NCBI GenBank assembly: GCA_032358165.1
Contig: JAALGY010000052.1
Coordinates: forward strand, 186,001 to 250,000
DNA from: Diplosphaera chodatii
Lineage: Eukaryota; Chlorophyta; Trebouxiophyceae; Prasiolales; Stichococcaceae
Reading direction: 5' to 3'
DNA: 64,000 nucleotides
Translations under genes and position numbers: made by a program
Part shown: piece by piece, positions 57,201-64,000 of the stretch
Position numbering within the stretch: position 1 is the stretch's first letter
Layout of the letters: every line of letters begins with the position of its first letter
Notes under the pieces: generated by a model
Told to the model about the DNA's origin: nothing
Databases searched by the model: none
Seen by the model: the letters and a program-made list of their open reading frames with translations, nothing else

Positions 57201-59077
57201 TCCAGACGTGCAGCACTGTGGCATGCACTGCAGTGATGCGGCACATCTGACGTCAGCGCCGGGGACGCATCCTCAGCGCATGTTGGCACTGCACTTCCTG
57301 TGGCCCAGATGGGCACCAGGTGGCGGTAGGGCGAAACCTTTCTGACGCTGTGTGCAGGAGCGTTCGCAGCGGCTGGCAGCAGCGGAGGAGCGCTGCGGAA
57401 GCGCCGAGGCGGACGCCGAGGGCCTCGCCCGCGACCTGGCCGCCGCGCAGGAAAAGCTGCGCAGGTGGCGCCCCCCTCCCCCGTCCTTTGGCGCCCGTTG
57501 GATGCCTGGTGCCAGCAGCCATGTTCACCGCAGCGGCTGGCTGCTGCCTGGTCGCATGTCGAGGCTTGCTGGAGGTGGGGAATTGCAGATGGTTTGCGGG
57601 TGCCTCATGGCCCGCGCTGCACGCACGAAGCACGCCTGCTGGCTTCCGACCTCAATTCGGAACCCGAATGGTCCGTGCGGTCCCGCACCCACAGGCAGGA
57701 GGCGCGCACGAGCGACGTAGCCGCCGAGGCCGCCGCCGCGGAGCTGGCAGCCTGGAGGGGGGAGTGCCAGGCGGCGAGGGCCGCCGCGGCGGCGGCGGAG
57801 GCGGCGGCGGCGGATGCGGAGCGGCGCGCCGCCGCCGCGGCCGCGGAAGCGGACTCCCTGCGCGTGGCCGCCGCCGCCGGCGGCGCGAGCGCCGACCTGG
57901 AGCGCCGCTGCAAGGAGGCGGGTTGTCACTGGGCCAGCATGCCTCATGCCTCTCCGTTGCACATCCGGCAGCACCGCAACAGTGTCGTCAGATGCAAAGG
58001 TTGCAGCCCTCTTCCATGTGTGTGAGAAAGCTGATGCGGGCGTTCCGGGCGCCCCCGCAGGTGACGGAGCTCCTATACCTGAAGCAAACGCAGCTGGAGG
58101 GCATGGCGGCGGACAGGGCGGCGGCGCAGCTGCAGCTCGAGCGCGAGTTGGCCGGTGCGCGGGCGGAAGCAGAGCGCGTGCGGCGGCGGGAAGCAGTTTC
58201 CAGCGCCGCCACCTTCACCGGTGCGCTGGCTTTGAAACTCTGGACTTGACTCCTTGGGCATTGCATGCGTTGACATTGTCTGGCATGCTGGCTGCGCAGC
58301 ACGGGCTGTGGTGTGTGCCAGTCTGTCGCCCGAGCAGTGTGGCGATGACGTCGGGGTTGCTGGGTGGTGTTGCACAAACCCTGCAACAGGCGAAGACAAC
58401 GTCACGATTCGCTGCAGGGCTGGACGACGTGGTGCCGATGGAGGCTCTGGGCGCTTCCTACCGCCGCCTGGCCGCCCACGACCGCCTGGGCTCCGCCGTG
58501 CAGGCCGCCGCCAAGTGAGAGCCCTCTGCTGCAGCACTGTACATCCAGCATGTCGTGTGCACCACCAAGTACCGCCCTTGCCGGCGTGAAACGAGGGTCG
58601 GATTCCCAACTCATGCAGGCATGTGCCGTGCTGCATCGCTCCAGTGACAGCAGTGCACCTGTTCACATGACTGTCAACCTCCTGCGTCCTGCACCCCATG
58701 CCACAGCCCTGCTGCCCATGCAACTGCCTGTAGCAGCCCGCCTGCTGTCCCGGCTGCACAGTTAGAGCTCGGCACGAGTGACATGCGAGCCACCTCCAAA
58801 GGCGGCACAAGACATGACATGCTGCGCCCTTTGAAGTAAACCTCGTGGCTGCCCGCACTGCAGTTCACCCCTTCAGCACGTCCGCAGGTTCATCGACGGC
58901 AGCGCGGGCACGGTCGTGCGGGTCCTGAAGCAGTACCCGGTCGCGCGGCTGGCGGCGGCGGCCTACCTGCTGTTCATCCACGCCAGCATCTACTACCTGG
59001 TGGGCCGCCTGCAGCGGCGGGCGATCGGGGAGCTGGGGCTGCTGGCCGGCGGCAACGCCTCCCTGCCGCACCACTGA
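54219..59077 (+). CDS. Golgin-84-like Golgi coiled-coil tether
   Basis: The start encodes MSGWLQSQLRAAGDLLEAVD, resembling the 'SWLK.AE.LFE.VDR' start of plant golgin-84. A long Pro/Ala/Gln-rich exon (about 54660-56019) follows. Coiled-coil exons are 56249-56364, 56584-56688, 56953-57135, 57358-57464, 57695-57917 and 58061-58220 (ends through ELLYLKQTQLEGM, a conserved golgin-84 block). Then come 58418-58514 (DDVVPMEALGASYRRL) and 58888-59077, which encodes a tail-anchor (RVLKQYPVARLAAAAYLLFI, then HASIYYL). These match the golgin-84 layout of disordered N-terminus, coiled coil and C-terminal membrane anchor. It would tether vesicles at Golgi rims. Two introns (donors 57136 and 57918) fit only as GC-AG. 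An exon between 54370 and 54660 is unresolved. Confidence 0.85.
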
Positions 59078-59172
59078 ACCCTATAAACCCTGACGCCGCG
59101 CATCGAGGGTAGGACCGCCCGCGCCCGGCTGGGGCTGCTGGCCGGCGGCAACGCCTCGCTGCCGCGCCACTC
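59033..59172 (+). repeat. Tandem partial duplication of the golgin 3' end
   Basis: About 43 bp encoding the last residues of the golgin (LGLLAGGNASLP) recur about 96 bp downstream of the first copy, with two mismatches. The second copy lies after the stop codon and is therefore 3' UTR or flank. Confidence 0.85.
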
Positions 59173-59766
59173 AGCCGCGACGCTGCGGCAGGCAGCTGAT
59201 GCACTGCCTACAGCAACGTGAAGGAGGCGGGCATCCGAAAGCAGGAAGTAGATGCACCAATGAAACAACAGCTTAAGGGTCGGACAGGGCATTAGGTGTC
59301 TGCATGTGCTTGTTGCTTTCCAGGGGAACGTGCTCGGGTCAGGTTGCAGCCTTCGGTGTACCATCGTAGACAACAAGGATCTGCGAAGTGCTCATGCTGG
59401 AGAGCTTTAGCCAAACAACCAACCAGCCCATGTATCTGTGCAGATGTTTGGTAACATCTCAGTGCTCTAGTGCAAACAGAAGTTCGGACTCTTGCACAGA
59501 GTTGCATCAGCACGCTGGCCGGCATCTGGTGGTTTCACTGAGCAGTGCAGTGTGTCACGCCCAACATGCAGTTGCCATCAGAGGCAGCACGCGAGCACGC
59601 GCATGCCACCGCTGTGCTGCCTTCCGCATGCTCGCAGCTGGCAGGCATGCGATACTGTCCCCTCAAACTCAGACTTCACCACGAAGCCTGTCAGGTACAT
59701 ACGCCAGCCAGGTACCAAGCTGGCAAGTGGTAGTGCGCCTGCCTCTGGCAGGCAACAACCCCATTG
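59173..59766. other. Intergenic between convergent genes
   Basis: No gene supported; 3' flanks of the golgin and fucosyltransferase-like genes. Confidence 0.5.
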
Positions 59767-62700
59767 CTACATGTTCCACCTCTTCTGGTAGTCGTCAATG
59801 CCACACTGGATCCTTTCCGGCGGCAGCTTTTGATCCTTCCACAGTTCCACTCCGTACACCTGCACCGGGTATCACGGCATCAGCTCTCACATGTCCGAAA
59901 ATGACGTTTCACTTGCGCAGCGCAGATGCGGTCAGAAATGGCTTGCGGGTCAATCAGTAGCACAGCGCCCATCGGCTGGATCTTGCAAGAATGTCATCTC
60001 CTGATCGCCTGCTCTCCGACCAGGCTGTCACTCCCACTGCCGAGGGGTGAGCCGCGCTGTGCAGCGGCTCTGATGCAGCTGTACACCAGCCTTGCGGGAG
60101 GAGGAAAGGGCTGAAGTAGTCGTGGCGAAGTGGGTGCCAGCGGCCGCACCTGGTGGAACTTGCCGCTCATGAAGGAGCCCAGGCGGCCGTAGCCGCTGTG
60201 GGTGGTGATGATCTGGTAGTCCGTCAGGCCCAGCATCCACATCTCCGCCGCCGCCGTCTGGAACCCCCGTATCACCTGCCCCCGGTGCCACAGACACGCG
60301 TCAGGCCTCCCAGCGGCAGAGTGCAACCCTGCTTCTGCTCAGGGGCAGCGATGCTGCGGTCAGGCCATCTGTGGCAAGGCTACTGCAGCTGCTGCCATGC
60401 CGCTTGAGGCGGCTGTGGAGTGCCAGACGCTGCAGCATGGTGTCAATGGCCCGTGCAACCAGCCAGTGCTACGGGGCCACCTCGGCGAGGTCGCCGTAGC
60501 GGTTGCGGCGCGTGTGGCGCAGGTTGATGCCCAGGCTGGTGACCAGCTTGGCGCCGTGGTGCTCCGCCGCCAACTTCCGCAGCCGCATCGAGTCGCTGCA
60601 CATGCGGGGGGCACCCCGTCAGTCGAGCCCGCTGCTGGAGACGCACAAAGTCTAGACCAGGTGACTCACGGTCACTGTTGTGCATGTCAGCATTGGCAAC
60701 AGGTTCTCGGCGTTCCTGTGTCATGCTTTGACGCGTCCTGCATGTGAATGACGGCAATGGGCCTTGAGGACCCCCATGGCGGGACTGTGCTTGTGGCAGG
60801 AGCATGCTGGCCGCTCTCCTGATACAGGGCACCAGCAAAAGGGGCTGGGCGAAAACCAGGGGGTGGGCAGGCCCTGAGGCGGGGCGCGGGCGCCACCTGA
60901 GCAGGAAGTAGATGGTCTTCCGCCCCTTGGCCGCGCGGTGCCGCTCCAGCTGCTGGGCACAATCGAAGAAGGCCTCGTAGAAGGCCAGCCGGCTGGTGTC
61001 TTGGCCCTTGACCAGCGCGCGGTCGCCCACGCGGATGTGCATGCCGATCTTCAGGGTTTCGGGCGCCGTCAGCGCCTCCACCTCCTGCGCCGCCACCACA
61101 GACCCCGCCGTGGGAAGCAATTTGGTCCATGCAGGCTGCGGTCCGGTCTGTGGGCCTGTCTCAACCTGGGGCTGCGCTGCACTGCGTCCCCCTTTGGGTG
61201 GCTCCCTCTCTGGCTGGCTCCCACCGGAATGCGGTGCTTGTAGGAGCTGTGGCAATGCCTCAGGCCCGTGTGCAGGACCGTGTGCAGGACATGGTCCGCT
61301 TTGCACAATGTTGGCCATCACAAGCACCACGCTGCCGCCTTTTACATGACGTCGTCAGTCACAAGCACAGGAGCCGCTCACCACCCTACTAAGTGACTAC
61401 GAGCAGGATTCCCGCTGGCAGGTGGGGCTCCAGGGCCTTGGGGCGGACTGAACATAGACAGTCCCCGCCGCCAACACCCACATTTCAGTCAGGGCGCCAA
61501 ACAGACACCTGCGATACCAGGGCACCGGAGCCGCACCGGCGCGTGGGGCTCCAGCGCCTCGGGGCGGATGCGCAGCAGGAAGTCCACGGCGCAGGCGAAG
61601 GCGTTGGAGGGGTGCAGCCCCATCGCGCGCAGCTCCTCCTTGTGGTGTGTGTTGTCCAGCAGCGGCCACGTGTACCCCTTGAACGTGTTCACGTACAGCG
61701 TGGTGTGCCGCGCCCCCAGCGTCCGCACATCCTGCGCAGGGGGCGGCAGGAACAGGGGGGGTTTTCGCTTCGCATTATCACGGCACGCCTGGCCGCCCAC
61801 CATGCCGACCGCAGGCACCCCGCTAGTCACTGAAGGTACGATGCACGCTGCCGCCTGTGCTTTGGTGCAGGGTGGTTGGATACAGGGAAACCAGGAGTGG
61901 TGAGTGTCTGGCGCACCCCAAAGCGGATGGTCATTGGCTCTGTGAGGTTGGGCTTCTTGGAGTCCAGCCGGAATCTGAGCACCTCCCCCTCACCCAGCAG
62001 CCGCTTGTCCCTGCAGAGCCCCACACAGCCTCCTTTCGCAGCTTGAACATCAAAAGCAGGCGCCTGCATGTACTGGGAATGCCTCCGCAGAGCACCGCAC
62101 TGCGTTGCCTCCAGAGAAACACGGAGCTAACCGGTCCCACCCGCCAGCAACTCTGCACCAGAGATGATTATGTCGCAGGCCTGATCACTCACCAAGTCCA
62201 GTTGATGTTAGGCTGGTCGAAGGCCCACTCGTAGCGGCCCCGCGAGTCGCCGAACGTCATGAAGAACGCGCGCCGCTGCAGCACCGCCACCCAGAACAGC
62301 GTCACCGCGCCCACCAGGCTGTCCGCCAGCCCTGCAGCACACCGCACGCATGCACAGTATGCCACAGCCCAGTGCCGGGGCACAACACCCCAGACCAGCT
62401 GCGTGAGACAGCACTGTGTGCGGCGGTGCGGCGACAGCAGCTGCGTGCGGCGGTTGGGCAGGCGTGGAGTCGCGGTGCCCACCGTTCTCGCCGTGGGCCA
62501 CGATGAAGCGGGGCGCCACCTCCTTGCGCAGCATCCCCGCGTGCAGCGCCGCGTAGTCGCGCTGCCAGTCGCCGTTGCCGCACTGCAGCGTCCTGCGCAC
62601 ACAGCTTGGCAGTGCCTGTTGGGTGATGCCGGCGCTGACCAGCCGTCCGCGGGGCACGCCACTGTGCATCATCGCCAAGGGCCTCTGCTGCTGAGCTGCT

Positions 62701-62945
62701 CACCTGGAGACGGGCCAGCTGTCGTTGGCTCGGTTGAGCCAGCTGCCTCCCATGCCCTGCTGATCCCGCTGCGCCGCTGCCGCCGGTAGCGATTCGCCGC
62801 TTGAGTGCCCATGGCGCGCGATGCCGTGGGACACCAGCAGCGCCAGCACCAGGCACAGCAGGAAGGTGGGCAGCGGCACCAGGATCTGCCCCTTGACCCG
62901 CACAAGCTGCAGGGCGGGCGGCACACGCACCGGCTGCGCCGCCAT
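59767..62945 (-). CDS. Golgi fucosyltransferase-like glycosyltransferase, type II membrane protein
   Basis: Nine exons give exactly 434 codons: 62704-62945, 62483-62592, 62193-62331, 61917-62010, 61537-61731, 60897-61084, 60481-60595, 60150-60275 and 59767-59859. A short cytosolic N-terminus is followed by one signal anchor (VPLPTFLLCLVLALLVSHG). The luminal part carries GLADSLVGAVTLFWVAVLQ, FDQPNINW, GMHIRVGD, IYFLLSDSMRLRKLA (formed across a junction) and THSGYGRLGSF near the C-terminus. The 'G-LAD/R', 'H-x-R-x-G-D', 'SDS' and 'S-GYG' series is characteristic of the FUT8/NodZ/xyloglucan-FUT superfamily that binds GDP-fucose. The exact CAZy family and acceptor cannot be told from sequence alone. 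It is convergent with the golgin. Confidence 0.75.
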
Positions 62946-63744
62946 CCCTCAGCGCAGCATCGTTTCAGACGCTGAAGCAAGGCGTCATACCACCCAGCTT
63001 GCAGCTGAGTGCCTTGAATGAGCACCTACGGTCAGTGCACAGCGGGTTGTGCCAGAAGCCAGGCCCTGTTTGGTGATACTCAGTTTGGGATCCGCTGCTG
63101 ACTGCTCAGGACGAAGGCTGACGACAGCCCGGACGGTGTGCCTGATCACGTGCTTCAACAGCGAAGCTTCAAGTGCCAGTGGTGACACAGCAGATGTGAA
63201 CGCAAGTGGCCAAGGCACCACATGTACAGTCTGAAATGCTGTCAGACAGCTGTGTCGTGCATGTGCTGCCACAGCTGCAACCCGTTGTACACCTACCAAC
63301 AGCTTGCAGCTTGGGCTGCAAAGACAAGATATGTTACCGCCCGGCTCAGTCAACCACTTGTTACTACTCTTGGGCTGTGTAGCACTGCTACAATCTGATT
63401 TCATCCTCATTCTCAGCACACCAGACCATAACATGTGGAGGCGCCGAAAGTATTTTATGTAGCAGACGGACCGAAACGAAAGAACAGTCCATGTTTGTAC
63501 ACATGCCTTGCACCCTGATCTTCTTGTCCAGCTGAGTGCATGCTGCTAACAACGGCCAGACGCTGCGGGATGAATATTTGCTGCAATCCGTGAGCCAATC
63601 AAAAAAATTAGTGTACAACAGTATACAAAGGACCGCTTGCTCTATGACCAAAAGGCGTGCTGGCACAGCCGACTGCTGGGCTGTAGCCAACACAGGCGTC
63701 TGGGGTCGCCCGGATCACCTGGTCGCTGCTGCCTCCCAGCGGCA
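62946..63744. other. Intergenic
   Basis: No gene supported. AT-richer stretches at about 63.43-63.62 kb (including an A7 run) are probably the 3' flank of the gene entering from the right. Confidence 0.45.
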
Positions 63745-64000
63745 CTACAGGGTCTGCGCTCCGCCCGCAAGAGCAGCAAACACGTCGCCATGCACCGCTT
63801 CTGAGATCGCAGCGACCGCGCCCAGCTTGGCTGCCAGGTCCTCGACCTCCGCCGCAAACGCGCCGGCGCCGCAGCGCGCGAGCGCAGCCGCCGCAGCCGT
63901 GCTGCCGCCGCTGTGCCCACCCTGCAGCAGCCGCACGCCCAGCGCCGTGCACAGCCCATCGCTGATCACCTGCACAGGGATCAATGTGGCACTGATACCG
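63745..64000 (-). CDS. Last exon of an unrecognised gene entering from the right
   Basis: After a GTGCAG acceptor, exon 63745-63969 (75 codons with stop) encodes a helical, Ala-rich segment containing SDGLCTALGVRLLQGGHSGG and EVEDLAAKLGAV, and ends GGAQTL. The remaining 31 bases to the window edge are intron. No family is assigned; the composition would suit a helical-repeat C-terminus. Confidence 0.5.
   Translation of the reverse strand, partial: GISATLIPVQVISDGLCTALGVRLLQGGHSGGSTAAAAALARCGAGAFAAEVEDLAAKLGAVAAISEAVHGDVFAALAGGAQTL

Overview
The window is nuclear DNA from a eukaryote, most likely a GC-rich, intron-dense green alga. Genes are split into many short exons (about 30 to 600 bp) with donors mostly of the form GTGCGC, GTGCGG or GTGAGC and acceptors ending in GCAG. 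Long Ala/Gly/Gln-rich linkers are common. The gene set is plant/algal in flavour (golgin-84-type tether, plant-type PMS1, NAF1, LIG4, erythromycin-esterase-like protein). Short TTTAGGG-type telomere-like motifs in introns fit a plant or trebouxiophyte (Chlorella-like) telomere repeat better than the Chlamydomonas TTTTAGGG, but this is inference. No bacterial operons, phage, CRISPR array, tRNA or rRNA gene was seen.

Layout, left to right: a gene fragment running off the left edge (-); an erythromycin-esterase-like gene (-, about 1.5-6.0 kb); a HEAT-repeat gene resembling TTI2 (-, 6.8-10.4 kb), head-to-head with DNA ligase IV (+, 10.8-18.1 kb); a low-complexity stretch with an orphan reading frame (about 20-20.8 kb); a membrane-anchored FkbM-methyltransferase-like gene (+, 21.6-24.6 kb) followed by a diverged second copy of the orphan segment (about 24.8-25.6 kb); a secreted orphan (-, 26.4-29.3 kb); an intronless secreted beta-helix protein (-, 30.3-31.5 kb); NAF1 (-, 32.5-37.1 kb); the MutL homologue PMS1 (-, 37.8-45.7 kb); a sialate-O-acetylesterase-family gene (-, 46.5-51.3 kb); a protein phosphatase inhibitor-2 gene (-, 52.0-53.7 kb), head-to-head with a golgin-84-like coiled-coil gene (+, 54.2-59.1 kb); a fucosyltransferase-like gene (-, 59.8-62.9 kb); and the last exon of a gene entering from the right (-, 63.7-64 kb).

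Functionally there are two loose themes. Genome maintenance is represented by LIG4 (end joining), the TTI2-like protein (PIKK kinase maturation) and PMS1 (mismatch repair). The secretory/glycan theme comprises the golgin, the fucosyltransferase-like enzyme, the SIAE-family esterase and the secreted proteins. Nothing suggests a defence island or biosynthetic cluster. The most unusual items are a diverged direct duplication flanking the FkbM-like gene, several apparent GC-AG introns that restore conserved protein sequence, an intronless beta-helix gene among intron-rich neighbours, a perfect 16-bp-arm palindrome in an intron, and AT-rich inserts. Exon boundaries are my own reading from splice motifs, phase and protein-family conservation; for LIG4, PMS1, the fucosyltransferase-like gene and the 26-29 kb orphan, the exons sum to a clean open frame.
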